Shown piece by piece: positions 26,543 through 35,374 of a DNA stretch of 64,000 bases. The stretch spans positions 124,001-188,000 of the forward strand of contig NZ_FNAO01000009.1 in NCBI RefSeq assembly GCF_900101815.1. Reading direction: 5' to 3'. Each line of letters begins with the position of its first letter. Within the stretch, counting starts at the first letter, position 1. Source of the DNA: Pricia antarctica (GTDB lineage Bacteria > Bacteroidota > Bacteroidia > Flavobacteriales > Flavobacteriaceae). The notes beneath the pieces were generated by a model. The model ran no database searches, had not been told where the DNA came from, and was given only the letters and a program-made list of their open reading frames with translations. Position numbers and translations under genes: made by a program.

Positions 26543-27814
26543 TTATCCGAACCTATTGTGACTTCCGGGCAATTCACCATGTATGCTTATGGCTACCAAA
26601 GAAAGTAAGGCGATAAAAACGACGATGGCCAAAAGATACAGTCCCCATCTTTTCGGAGATACTGCGTTGGAACCCACATTTACAAACTCCGTTTTTCCGT
26701 TACGGATTATGCTATAAATCACTAGAATATTCAAGAGGTACAAGTGATGGTTCACGCCCATTTTTCCGGCAAATAATCCTGTAACCAAATAACTTAGCAC
26801 GGCGTACACGCCCAAATAGAGAAAAAGAAAAAATGTGGCATCCTTTGAACCGTAGTTACTGTCTTTTAGCTTCCAGAATACAGAAATCGCCATCAGCGCT
26901 AGTACAATTGCGGCTACTATAGTGCTTATGCTGGCAATCTGTTCTACATTTGAAATTTCTCCCAAACGATTCAAAATAGGATCATAGGCCAGTGACTCCC
27001 TAAAAATCATCAACGGGATAAAAACCAACAACACGAACAAACTTAAGATATTGACCCAAGTTTTAGGTTTTCCTGCGTCGTCAACCGGCCATTTGGAGCT
27101 GAATACCCCATAAGCCATACCCGCACCGCCAAAGAAACCGATGCTGTACTCCATAACGTTCCACATGTTGAACGGTATTTCGAGCACGTTGCCCGTAACT
27201 TGCAAAAAGTTGCCAAAGCTGAATCCGAAACCGCCGCCCAATGCCGAAAAGATCGCAACCCGTATGGCGGAATTTCGCTTTGCGCGGGCCATATGCAAAA
27301 GCATGGCGAGTCCGGCCCCTAAAATTACGGCCCAGGCTTCCGATCTAGGGGGTGTCATCTTAAACCCGATTTGCTCTATCAGAAAAAAATAGGTAAGTAA
27401 TGCCCCTGCTACCATTTCCGATACCAGAGCGCCCCAATTGACTTTTGTCTTTTTAGTCGCTTCAAGCACTAGGCCCACCATTCCGCCGCCTAACAATCCG
27501 AACAAGGCACCGATGACGAAGAGCATACCTAACCCATAAAATACGTTTATGAAATTATCCGCTTTGCCGTAACCCACAACCTGTCCATAACTGATCATGC
27601 CGCCGGCGCCCCACCCAATCGCGGATGCCAAAGCTATCAATACCATTTTAGCGTACCAGTCCTTTCTATTGGAAACTACAACGAGTGCCAGTCCACCAAT
27701 GGCACCGGCCCACGCGGCGCCCTGTTCGTGACCGAATTGGCCCCTGATCGCCCAAGCCGTTGCCAGCGATAGCGCTACAACCAAGACCCTCGTGTTTTGT
27801 TTTTTAGTGCGCAT
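26543..27814 (-). CDS. Conserved multi-span membrane protein of unknown function
   Basis: A 423-residue protein with about 11-12 hydrophobic segments and many Gly-rich helices (GAAWAGAIGGLALVV, SAIGWGAGGMIS, GLLGGGMVGLVL). The N-terminus has WAIRGQFGHEQGA, which looks like a conserved polar motif inside the membrane region. I do not recognise a named transporter family. Its position between an AraC regulator and a NanA-type aldolase, all facing the sialidase-like gene, suggests it carries the sugar this locus breaks down. That is inference from context. Confidence 0.6.
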   Translation of the reverse strand: MRTKKQNTRVLVVALSLATAWAIRGQFGHEQGAAWAGAIGGLALVVVSNRKDWYAKMVLIALASAIGWGAGGMISYGQVVGYGKADNFINVFYGLGMLFVIGALFGLLGGGMVGLVLEATKKTKVNWGALVSEMVAGALLTYFFLIEQIGFKMTPPRSEAWAVILGAGLAMLLHMARAKRNSAIRVAIFSALGGGFGFSFGNFLQVTGNVLEIPFNMWNVMEYSIGFFGGAGMAYGVFSSKWPVDDAGKPKTWVNILSLFVLLVFIPLMIFRESLAYDPILNRLGEISNVEQIASISTIVAAIVLALMAISVFWKLKDSNYGSKDATFFLFLYLGVYAVLSYLVTGLFAGKMGVNHHLYLLNILVIYSIIRNGKTEFVNVGSNAVSPKRWGLYLLAIVVFIALLSLVAISIHGELPGSHNRFG

Positions 27815-27945
27815 TTTTGGTTAGTGTATCGATTAATTTGTCTTGATAACTTAAAGCTGCATCGCCTAAAGCAATGAATAACACTACGAGCCTATAAACA
27901 TTGGTTTGTATTCTTATTTTTAAGATTGTGCCTTCAGCGTTCGGG

Positions 27946-28869
27946 CTATATAATCGAACGAGTGGACTTGCCGTATTCGAACAGGTCTAAATGATGTTTG
28001 ATTTCATTGCGCTTATCCGTACTAAGTCTTTTCAAGGGAGACGCCATATAATCTTCGCAAATGCCCAAGATGGACAGGGCACATTTTATGGCTTTTATAC
28101 TTCTTGTCGGCGAATTTTCTACGCTATAGATAGTGTCGTGAATATGCAAAATCTTTTTCCGGATTTTTGCTATGCCCGGCAAGTCGTTTGAAAGGGAAGC
28201 TTCGTAGAGGTCAACAAATAATTTGGGAAACACATTGGCCCCTCCCGCAACGCTTCCATGGCCTCCCTTCAAAATGGCGTCGGATAGAAAGAGTTCGTCA
28301 CCAACGATTACCGAAAAATCCGGAGTATCCTTGAACGCTTCGATAAAAGCATACAGCACCTCAAGGTCCCCTGAACTATCCTTTACACCGATGGCCCCAA
28401 GTTCCTTGCCTATTTTTACGGTAGCCGGTGATAGGCTCAATTTGGTGCAGCTGGGAATATTGTAGACTAAAAAGGGTAAAGGCAGCAAGGGCGCGAGCAC
28501 CCGAAAGTAGTCGTTTATTTCTTCTTCGGCCAACGGAAAATAAAAAGGCGGGGCTACCACGAGCGCATCCGCTCCAGCAGTTTGGGCATGATGTGCTATA
28601 TCCAAACTTGCTTCCAAAGAGGTGTCCGTAATACCCACCAAAACAGGAACCCTGTGTTCTATAATTTCGCAGGCCTCTGTTATCAATTGCTTTCGCAGCT
28701 CGTAGCCCAAACTTGGTCCCTCGCCGTTTGTGCCTAACAAAAAAATTCCGTGTACTCCTCCATCTAAAAGATGTTCGATAAGATTTTTTAGGCCTGCACT
28801 ATCCAACTCCTTATTTTCCAACAAGGGAGTAATCATCGGCGGGATGATACCTTTCAGGGGCAATTTCAT
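27946..28869 (-). CDS. DapA/NanA-family aldolase (N-acetylneuraminate lyase-like)
   Basis: The start is the ATG at 28869 (MKLPLKGIIPPMITPL), giving 307 residues, normal for the family. Motifs are GTNGEGPSLG (46-55; second residue of the usual GTTGE is Asn), Y136 in VYNIP and the Schiff-base lysine K163 in GVKDSSGD. This is a class I aldolase of the dihydrodipicolinate synthase/N-acetylneuraminate lyase superfamily. The nearby sialidase-like gene makes sialic acid or a related 2-keto-3-deoxy acid a plausible substrate; lysine synthesis is unlikely in this setting. It is divergent from the sialidase-like gene with about 400 bp between starts. Confidence 0.8.
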   Translation of the reverse strand: MKLPLKGIIPPMITPLLENKELDSAGLKNLIEHLLDGGVHGIFLLGTNGEGPSLGYELRKQLITEACEIIEHRVPVLVGITDTSLEASLDIAHHAQTAGADALVVAPPFYFPLAEEEINDYFRVLAPLLPLPFLVYNIPSCTKLSLSPATVKIGKELGAIGVKDSSGDLEVLYAFIEAFKDTPDFSVIVGDELFLSDAILKGGHGSVAGGANVFPKLFVDLYEASLSNDLPGIAKIRKKILHIHDTIYSVENSPTRSIKAIKCALSILGICEDYMASPLKRLSTDKRNEIKHHLDLFEYGKSTRSII

Positions 28870-28939
28870 AAATTTATATTTGGGTCTTAACAAATTAACA
28901 TCAAAACCACGCCTTAAACCACTATAATTTTGTGAGAAA

Positions 28940-28960
28940 CATATTATATATTAACCTTAA
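28940..28960. promoter_or_regulatory. Shared 20-bp motif, copy 2 (candidate AraC operator)
   Basis: CATATTATATATTAACCTTAA lies 70 bp upstream of the aldolase start in the 399-bp control region shared with the sialidase-like gene. It matches the motif at 25553-25572 except for one substitution and one inserted base. The rest of this region (28961-29268) holds no gene that I can see. Confidence 0.45.
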
Positions 28961-29268
28961 ATCTGATTTCAAGTCAACTATGAAAGGATTTTAATTATAC
29001 TTCTACCTTTTCTTTGGAAGCCGTTATACGTAACTTATGATATAATTCAAGGTTAAAAATGGTGTTTACTTATGAGAAACCCCGTTGGCTTTTTGTTGTC
29101 GGATGGAGCATTGTTTTTGACCTCTAAAATGGTAGGAAGCATACGTAGAGCGCCCATGTGAGTATGGCCGACGAGGATGAAATAGTATAGTATTTACAGC
29201 TAATATTTAACGTATTTTCCGTAAAATATGACTAGCTCGCAAACCTTGAATTTAGTTTATTTACAAAA

Positions 29269-30360
29269 ATGAAAAATATGAAATATTTTTGTCTGCTAAC
29301 GTTCTCACTGTTTTTCCTTACCTCTAAGGCCCAATCCGTAAAACCGATCGACGTTATGTTAATAGACCATCCCGCCGTAATAACCCAGGAATTTATTTAC
29401 GAACTCGAAGACGCTTTGACCCCGGAGTGTCACGCCTCTACCGTGGAGGTCAGCAATGGAGCCGTTGTCGCCTCGTGGTTCGGCGGTACCAAGGAAAAAA
29501 ACAAGGACGTCGGCATTTGGGTATCGCGGAATACGGATGGAACGTGGTCTATTCCAATTGAGGTCGCCAACGGCGTGCAAAAAGATGGTACACGCTACCC
29601 GAGTTGGAATCCCGTACTTTTTAAGCCTAAAAATGAACCCTTATACCTCTATTATAAAGTAGGACCCAGCCCGCAAGAATGGTGGGGGCTTTATATGACT
29701 TCCGAGGATGATGGCAAAACTTGGTCGGAACCGGTAAAACTTCCGAATGGTATTTTAGGTCCCATAAAAAATCAGCCCGTACAACTAAAGAATGGTACCA
29801 TTATTTCGCCTTCGAGCAACGAGACCCCATCAGGGGAATGGACCATCCATATAGAAAAAAGTACCGATAACGCTAAAACCTGGACAAAGTCTGAACCCCT
29901 GAACGACCCTGCCGAATTCGGGGCCATTCAGCCCGTAGTCTTAAACCATGGAAATGGCAAATTGCAATTGCTCAGCCGGACAAAAAATGATGTGATCTCA
30001 CAAAACTGGTCGGAGGACAGCGGAAAAACTTGGGGAGAAATGACGGCAACCTCCCTTCCCAACCCGAATTCAGGTATCGACGGCGTGACCTTAAGAGATG
30101 GCCGCCATCTGTTGATCTACAACCCTACCAGCAAAAATTGGGGTGATCGGGTGCCATTGAGCTTAGGAATTTCTAAAGACGGCAAGAACTGGGAGCGCGT
30201 AATTGAACTCGAACCGCTTCGGGAAACCACCGATAGGGAAGGCGAAGAATATTCATATCCCACTGTAATCCAAGCCGAGGACGGCAAAGTGTACCTAGTG
30301 TATACTTGGAATCGGAAAACGGTTAAATATGTCGTTCTGGATCCTTCGAAAATCAAATAG
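29269..30360 (+). CDS. Secreted sialidase-like six-blade propeller (BNR/Asp-box)
   Basis: A 363-residue protein with a Sec signal peptide ending at SKAQS. It carries several Asp-box repeats: SEDDGKTW, STDNAKTW, SEDSGKTW and a weaker SKDGKNW, the mark of sialidase propellers (BNR_2). Candidate substrate-binding arginines are in SRTKND and TWNRKTVKY, and a Glu/Tyr pair may lie at GEEYSYP. The classical N-terminal RIP motif is absent (the frame reads GTRYPSWNP), so it may cleave a different sugar acid. It faces a NanA-like aldolase and probably acts outside the cell to start that pathway. Confidence 0.75.
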   Translation: MKNMKYFCLLTFSLFFLTSKAQSVKPIDVMLIDHPAVITQEFIYELEDALTPECHASTVEVSNGAVVASWFGGTKEKNKDVGIWVSRNTDGTWSIPIEVANGVQKDGTRYPSWNPVLFKPKNEPLYLYYKVGPSPQEWWGLYMTSEDDGKTWSEPVKLPNGILGPIKNQPVQLKNGTIISPSSNETPSGEWTIHIEKSTDNAKTWTKSEPLNDPAEFGAIQPVVLNHGNGKLQLLSRTKNDVISQNWSEDSGKTWGEMTATSLPNPNSGIDGVTLRDGRHLLIYNPTSKNWGDRVPLSLGISKDGKNWERVIELEPLRETTDREGEEYSYPTVIQAEDGKVYLVYTWNRKTVKYVVLDPSKIK

Positions 30361-30420
30361 ATGCGTACTAGGGATGCGAGCCTTGGCAACTGTATTCCCG
30401 GCTTTGTGAGAGAAAGTTAA

Positions 30421-30528
30421 GAGGGCGGATTTCAACCCGATGTAGTCGAATGGCTCGGGGAGAAATTAACTCAGTTGATTATTGATGCCCGGAAAGACAA
30501 GAAGGTTTCAAAGTTTTCGTCGGAGTAG
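30421..30528 (+). pseudogene. Possible C-terminal gene remnant
   Basis: In the 302-bp gap after the sialidase-like gene, one frame without a start codon encodes about 35 residues ending at a TAG, including FQPDVVEWLGEKLTQLI and a lysine-rich end. It looks like the last part of a protein (amphipathic helix, then basic tail) and not like random sequence, but I cannot name the family. The remainder of the gap (30529-30662) shows nothing. Confidence 0.25.
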
Positions 30529-30662
30529 CTCTGAATCTCTAATTTGATACGTAAACGCCGTATTGGAGAAACAGGAAGGCTAAGCGATCAATTAGACTTA
30601 GGAACTTTTTAACTACAAAGCGGCAAAAAAGCCGTCATCGGCCCTTGGAACGATACATTTAG

Positions 30663-31103
30663 TTATAGCAGATTTCCTGAGGCTTCAGCCTTAGAATCCA
30701 TAGTGCGGCCGATAGTTAAACCGATTAGCATTCCGAAACCGATACCCAATGAAATGCCTACAGACCGCTCAAAACCGGATAAAGCAATCACTCCAAAAAG
30801 TAGACCAAAAGAAGATCCAAGAGCTATACCCAAATTAGTATAATACCTTTTGGGGGTTAAGGAAAATGTATCCTTTAAATATTTTTTAAACTGTTTAAGG
30901 ACTTTATTATAATTTTCAGTAGGTGTATTAAAATTAAGAGCATTAAGCGCGCGCTCTATAGATTGAATTTCAGTTTCTGATAAATTTCTCTTCTCCAAAC
31001 CGATAATAATTTGAATGAATTCATGGTAAACCTTGATTTCAGATTTTTTACTCTTTTCGGATACTAAACTTTCAAAATAATTAAGTGCGTTTTTTAGTGT
31101 CAT
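30663..31103 (-). CDS. Small membrane protein, candidate member of the ECF sigma regulon
   Basis: The start is the ATG at 31103 (MTLKNALNYF), giving 146 residues; the longer frame would run through a promoter element. Residues 1-80 are soluble and helical (charged, with LSETEIQSIERALNAL), and 90-140 form two glycine-rich membrane helices (LGIALGSSFGLLFGVIAL and VGISLGIGFGMLIGLTIG). Glycine-zipper pairs like this occur in envelope-stress proteins. Its promoter is almost identical to that of the sigma-factor operon, so it is probably switched on by that sigma factor. Function otherwise unknown. Confidence 0.65.
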   Translation of the reverse strand: MTLKNALNYFESLVSEKSKKSEIKVYHEFIQIIIGLEKRNLSETEIQSIERALNALNFNTPTENYNKVLKQFKKYLKDTFSLTPKRYYTNLGIALGSSFGLLFGVIALSGFERSVGISLGIGFGMLIGLTIGRTMDSKAEASGNLL

Positions 31104-31109
31104 AATTTC

Positions 31110-31154
31110 TAGTGTTTTCTTGGTTAGTGGCTGAATAGAAGATTTATTACATGC
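31110..31154 (-). promoter_or_regulatory. ECF-type promoter, copy 1
   Basis: Just upstream of the gene starting at 31103, the minus strand reads TGTAATAA, then 14 nt, then CCACTAACCAAGAAAACA. The same 45-nt arrangement, with 36 identical positions and no gaps, occurs at 32556-32600 upstream of the sigma operon. A run of 20 identical bases (AGCCACTAACCAAGAAAACA) spans the presumed -10 and start region; TGTAATAA is the presumed -35. Confidence 0.65.
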
Positions 31155-31213
31155 CGACGTATTTTTAAATATAAGGTTCAAAAATTACTCAACTCAGTAC
31201 CTTTAGAAAGTGC

Positions 31214-31852
31214 TTATTTATTTAATTCTTCTATATCAGCAATTAATTCATCTAATTTTTTAAATACCCTGCCATACACCCAATTTAAATCCCATTGATA
31301 AATTCTACCCCCAAAGACATACATTAAAACCGCAATTACCAGGGCTATTATCCACATAAAAGTGGGAATTCCATAGATGAGGTGAAATCCGGAATTCAAA
31401 ATCGCTTCATTCGTCATTTCTTCTGCTTTCAATGCATGTACTATGGGCATCAAAGCTGCCAAAAATATTAGGGGATAAAAAAACCGCATAAGCTTTATGT
31501 TGTTTGAAATGGCCATTTTGAGCCAACTGTTAAATAACTTGAGATAATCATAGCTACTCACATTGGCATCAATCTTTTTGAGGGTATTGGCCCGTTTCAT
31601 GCTTATCCAACATACCCTGATCAAGAGGAAAAAAATAAATGCACCTGCAATTGGAGTTCCCAAGGCAGCGTACACCCCCAACTGTAAAAATGCAAAAATC
31701 AAAATGAGGTACATATTAACCTTCATCATTCTTTTAAATTTGTCAATGATATGAATCGATTTTTGGTGATAGAGGTTATTTATTTTCGGTGCAATTAATG
31801 CATCCTTTTTAAGAAAACCGGCTTTCCATACATTTTCAATTGATTTTTCCAT
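31214..31852 (-). CDS. Membrane protein encoded with the ECF sigma factor (possible anti-sigma factor)
   Basis: A 212-residue protein whose ATG lies 17 bp inside the sigma-factor gene, so it is translationally coupled to it. It has a basic cytoplasmic N-terminus (1-45), about four membrane helices (roughly 46-75, 110-135, 150-180) and an acidic C-terminus (KKLDELIADIEELNK). Coupled membrane proteins next to ECF sigma factors are usually anti-sigma factors that hold the sigma at the membrane. It lacks a recognisable zinc anti-sigma motif, so that role is inference. Confidence 0.6.
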   Translation of the reverse strand: MEKSIENVWKAGFLKKDALIAPKINNLYHQKSIHIIDKFKRMMKVNMYLILIFAFLQLGVYAALGTPIAGAFIFFLLIRVCWISMKRANTLKKIDANVSSYDYLKLFNSWLKMAISNNIKLMRFFYPLIFLAALMPIVHALKAEEMTNEAILNSGFHLIYGIPTFMWIIALVIAVLMYVFGGRIYQWDLNWVYGRVFKKLDELIADIEELNK

Positions 31853-32327
31853 CTAATAGTATCTTTAATCTGTTTTTAATCCTTTTGACCCTGACTCCAA
31901 TATTATTCGGATTTGTTCCTAAAATATCAGCAATTTCGATGTATGGTTTTTCTTCTAAATAGAGCATAATAACGGCCCTATCAATTTCTGATAGTTGTCT
32001 AATAGCATCATATAATATATTTAGGGATTCGTCTGCAAATGCGTAAGTATCTTCAATTTCCTCAGCTGCCAAAGAATCAGATACAAAATGATGGCCATTA
32101 TTTTTCTTTTTCTTGAGCAGGGTCAGGCAAACGTTTAATGAAATGCGATAAACCCAGGTACTCCATTGCGATTCTTCACGAAAGTTTTCCTTACTCCTCC
32201 AAATTTGCAAACATACTTCCTGAAAATAATCTTCAAAATCCTCCTGAGAATCAGTATAGGCCCTACAAATTTTTATAATTATTCCGGAAAAGGGTAAAAT
32301 TGATGATATGTAAAAATCGCTCCCCAA
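31836..32327 (-). CDS. ECF RNA polymerase sigma factor
   Basis: About 163 residues. Region 2 is clear: YTDSQEDFEDYFQEVCLQIWRS and FREESQWSTWVYRISLNVCL (the words DFEDYFQEV and STWVYRI are diagnostic). Region 4 has LSEIDRAVIMLYLEEKPYIEIADILGTNPNNIGVRVKRIK as its helix-turn-helix (word EIADILG then VRVKRIK). No ATG is available; the frame is open from about 32363 and TTG at 32327 is the best start, 8 bp after the preceding small gene. It is in an operon: small membrane protein, sigma factor, membrane partner. The operon promoter is copied upstream of a second gene, suggesting autoregulation. Confidence 0.8.
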   Translation of the reverse strand: MGSDFYISSILPFSGIIIKICRAYTDSQEDFEDYFQEVCLQIWRSKENFREESQWSTWVYRISLNVCLTLLKKKKNNGHHFVSDSLAAEEIEDTYAFADESLNILYDAIRQLSEIDRAVIMLYLEEKPYIEIADILGTNPNNIGVRVKRIKNRLKILLDGKIN

Positions 32328-32335
32328 TTTTTTTT

Positions 32336-32551
32336 CTACTTCTGGTTTATTGCTTTTTCGTTTTCAGTGGATTCTCTTGATAAAAGCAGAAAGTGCAGTG
32401 TATACCCAACAATAAGAATAGTAAATATAGGCATTGAATATTCTGTATCTGACAACACCAAACTACAACCAATCATAACTGCTGCCCAAGTGATTGCACT
32501 TATAATTCGAACATTCGTCAACAATCCGATTATTTTCTTTATTGTATCCAT
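32336..32551 (-). CDS. Small two-helix membrane protein, first gene of the sigma operon
   Basis: A 71-residue protein with two hydrophobic helices (about 15-33 and 40-58) and a charged tail RESTENEKAINQK. It starts right after the ECF-type promoter and ends 8 bp before the sigma-factor start. It might take part in signal sensing with the sigma factor's membrane partner. I do not recognise the family. Confidence 0.6.
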   Translation of the reverse strand: MDTIKKIIGLLTNVRIISAITWAAVMIGCSLVLSDTEYSMPIFTILIVGYTLHFLLLSRESTENEKAINQK

Positions 32552-32555
32552 TTTT

Positions 32556-32600
32556 TAATGTTTTCTTGGTTAGTGGCTTAAATCTAAAATTATTACACGC
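32556..32600 (-). promoter_or_regulatory. ECF-type promoter, copy 2 (sigma operon)
   Basis: On the minus strand, TGTAATAA is followed 14 nt later by CCACTAACCAAGAAAACA, ending a few bases before the ATG at 32551. It matches the element at 31110-31154 at 36 of 45 positions without gaps. Its place at the head of the sigma operon suggests the sigma factor drives its own expression. The 125 bp from 32601 to 32725 show no gene. Confidence 0.65.
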
Positions 32601-32725
32601 TACTGATCTTTTTAACCGATGTGGCTTGGCTGATATAATTAATTGCCAGCTTCATTCCTGACATGAAATCAATGAATTGAAGTTTGCTGCTGTGCGTCGA
32701 TTTACTGCGGTCAAGGCTACTTCTT

Positions 32726-33760
32726 TTATGAGCTCTTTTCCCTTCTCAGTATTTTTATAATACGGTTTATTATAATTTCCGATAAATTCCAGTCGTAACC
32801 ATCAAAATTAGTTGTATTGATAAATTGAATGACCACCGTGTCGATGTCTTTATGGTATTCTGCAAGACTCTGATAGCCGGGAAGCAGACCTCCATGTTCG
32901 TATACGTAGGGATAGATTTCCTGTTCCCCCTCATCAAACACTGACCCATCGTTTAATGCCCTAAGGAATATGCCCACATCTTCTGCTGTCGCTATCATTG
33001 AACCATAATCTTCAGCCTTTTGATCATTCTCATACCCCACGTAATAGCCACTCATTAAATCGTTCATATTTACATCACGAATCGATCCGAACGTATGTTT
33101 TAGTCCTAAGGACGTCAAAATTTTCTCCCTGATATATTGGAAATGGCCATAACCCACCACTTTTTCAATGAGTTTGGAAAGCAACAAATAATTCGTATTG
33201 GAATATTCATAATCTTCATCCGGTTTAAAGTTGGCCGGCATATCAAGGGCATATACAAGAGCTTCTTCACTGCTTTTCGGTGGATTTTCCCAAAAACCGG
33301 GATGGTCGGTCAGATTGGGAATGCCGCTCCGATGCTGCACCATCATTCTCACGGTGATTTTTTCTGCATTTTCAATCCTTCCCACAAGTTCTGGAAAGTA
33401 ATCGGCGAGCGTTTCATCCAATGATAAACGCTTGTCATGTACTAACTTTGTAATAGCAACGGCGACATACAACTTGCCAATACTGGCGATCTTGAATAAG
33501 GATTGCGGGTCGGCCGGTATCTGATTCTCTCTATTTTTCCAACCTGCGGCGTAAAAGGCTGGTTCCTTGCCCGCCTCATCAACATACACAATCATTCCGT
33601 CAAATTCATATTCAATGGCTTCATTTACTTGTTCTTGAACCGTATCTGGCAGTGGCTTTATCCACGCCTTTACCAAAATCCATGGTACAAACCATAAAGA
33701 GCTTATGCTTGCAAGTATAAATACTATTCTGAGCATTTGTTTTGTTTGTTTCTTCTTCAT
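32726..33760 (-). CDS. Serine hydrolase, beta-lactamase class C/penicillin-binding family
   Basis: A 344-residue protein with an N-terminal membrane anchor (MLRIVFILASISSLWFVPWIL). The catalytic SxxK is SIGK near residue 93, the YxN motif is YSNTNY near 185, and HGGLLPG near 290 replaces the KTG box of true beta-lactamases, as in DD-peptidase- and esterase-type members. It faces the periplasm. Substrate unknown: cell-wall peptide, D-amino-acid peptide or ester. It lies upstream (in transcription order) of the ECF operon but probably has its own promoter. Confidence 0.85.
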   Translation of the reverse strand: MKKKQTKQMLRIVFILASISSLWFVPWILVKAWIKPLPDTVQEQVNEAIEYEFDGMIVYVDEAGKEPAFYAAGWKNRENQIPADPQSLFKIASIGKLYVAVAITKLVHDKRLSLDETLADYFPELVGRIENAEKITVRMMVQHRSGIPNLTDHPGFWENPPKSSEEALVYALDMPANFKPDEDYEYSNTNYLLLSKLIEKVVGYGHFQYIREKILTSLGLKHTFGSIRDVNMNDLMSGYYVGYENDQKAEDYGSMIATAEDVGIFLRALNDGSVFDEGEQEIYPYVYEHGGLLPGYQSLAEYHKDIDTVVIQFINTTNFDGYDWNLSEIIINRIIKILRREKSS

Positions 33761-33829
33761 AATGTCATGTTTTGTAAGGACAATGTACTTTTATTAAATT
33801 GCTCATATCCAATGTAAAACTGCTTACTA

Positions 33830-34561
33830 TTAATCGGCAGAAGATGTATTGTAAATTACAGGCATTTTCCCTTTCCACTTTTTCCATAAATCACCATCAC
33901 TTATTAAAGTGGCCATAAAGTGACCCACATTAATACGACTGACTTTACCTCCATTAAAAATAGCACTTTTGGTCGGGGAAGGGTGTATTTCGTAATCAGT
34001 GACTTCATTCTCATCGGTTAGTCCATCAGGTCTAACGGCGGTCCATTCTATAAATTGATTGTTCTGTCCGATTTTAGTTCGCAAATAATCTGCGGCCTTT
34101 TCGTTATCTACATGTGGTGGTAACAGCAAACGAAGAAGGCCTATAACGCATTTCTGTGCAAATGAAATAGGTTCATTTAAGTCACGATTGCGGTTACCGG
34201 TAGTATTCATCAAAATAAACCGTAAACGTTGCTCTGGATTATTGACTTTGATGGCTTCACATAATCTACGCGTAGCATCTGTAACCAATTTCCTAGGCTG
34301 TCCATAGACACCTTTCCAAGTTAGGTTATGACCAAGACATGATACAATGGCTTGACAACCATGACTATGTTCGCTCATTTCTCTGTCACCTAATTCTAAA
34401 ATACTTGCGGGGATGATTTGCAGGCCGTCATTATTTTTCCAAGATTCCGGCAACTTTTCCGGAGACCTTACAATTGCTTTTACTTGATGTTTTTGAATGA
34501 GAAGTTGTTCAACCAAATGTTTTCCTGTTGCGCCACTTGCACCTACTACTAAAACCGTCAT
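33830..34561 (-). CDS. NAD(P)-binding atypical SDR (NmrA-like)
   Basis: A 243-residue protein with the N-terminal dinucleotide loop VVGASGATGKH (residues 5-15). The remainder follows the NmrA/atypical SDR pattern (IVRSPEKLP near 33, AIVSCLGHN near 71, TAVRPDGLTDE near 178). No classical YxxxK is apparent. Such proteins act as reductases or redox-sensing regulators. It starts 15 bp after the stop of the truncated acyltransferase gene, with which it may once have shared a transcript. Confidence 0.75.
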   Translation of the reverse strand: MTVLVVGASGATGKHLVEQLLIQKHQVKAIVRSPEKLPESWKNNDGLQIIPASILELGDREMSEHSHGCQAIVSCLGHNLTWKGVYGQPRKLVTDATRRLCEAIKVNNPEQRLRFILMNTTGNRNRDLNEPISFAQKCVIGLLRLLLPPHVDNEKAADYLRTKIGQNNQFIEWTAVRPDGLTDENEVTDYEIHPSPTKSAIFNGGKVSRINVGHFMATLISDGDLWKKWKGKMPVIYNTSSAD

Positions 34562-34576
34562 ATTATTTTTATCTAA

Positions 34577-35360
34577 TTAATTTTTCAAAATACTTATTTG
34601 CTTCTCTACTTTGGCGAATTTCCATTTCAGTCCGAACAAAGGTCTTAAGAAACCAAGCCTTCTTATGATGAACTCATAGATTAGATAGCACGCTAAACCG
34701 GTAAAGGCCACAATGCCTATGAATTTTAATAGGATGGGCATTTCCAATGGCAATATCAACAGGGCCCCGGCATATAATACAAACATGTGGATAATATACA
34801 CAGGATACGCCGCTTGGCTTAAGTAGCTTAGGGTTTTACTTGGTTGGTTCAAGTATTTATAACCAAAACCGAATATCCCAAAAATCCAGCAATTGGATTC
34901 GATGGCCATAAGATATCCAGGTGCTTCGGTTCCAAATTGTGCGAATCTGATCCCGTACAGAATGATGGCCAGACCAGTGTACAATCCTCTCCATTTTAAA
35001 ACGGTTTGCCAGAAGGGCTTACCACTGTACACCAAAAGAAAACCGAAAAAGAAGGTAAGAAACCCATTAATAAAGCCATGCCAAGTTTGGGCATACATTA
35101 CAAACGGCTGGGGCTTTACCAGCACCACCTCCATGACAAAAAATAGGCTAATCATCAAAGGTCCAAGGGGATGGCTCATTAGCGCCGATACCGCTCTTTT
35201 AATTTTACCGTTCCCCTGATTCTTCAGATAATTAAAAATCGGCAAAAGTAAGAGTACGTACACAAAGATATTTCCCAGAAACCATAAATGGCCTTGATGG
35301 GGGTAATAGCCCAAGGGAATACTGTAGTACTTCTGAAAAATAAACATATGCAATGGAACA
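34577..35360 (-). pseudogene. Acyltransferase-3 family protein, 5' end lost
   Basis: From about 35360 leftwards the frame encodes about 260 residues of a multi-span acyltransferase (GYYPHQGHLWFLGNIFVYVLLLLP, then about seven more helices, ending KVEKQISILKN). The N-terminal helices, including the catalytic-histidine loop of the family, are missing. Upstream of about 35360 the frame continues only as the antisense of another gene. The truncated frame is therefore probably not functional. The breakpoint is shared with the TPR gene on the other strand. Confidence 0.65.
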
Positions 35361-35374
35361 ATGGCCACTATGCC

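Noticed and set aside
27946-28869. Lysine-pathway dihydrodipicolinate synthase
   Set aside because: The family motif fits, but the neighbours are sugar genes and the GTNGE variant argues for a sugar-acid aldolase.
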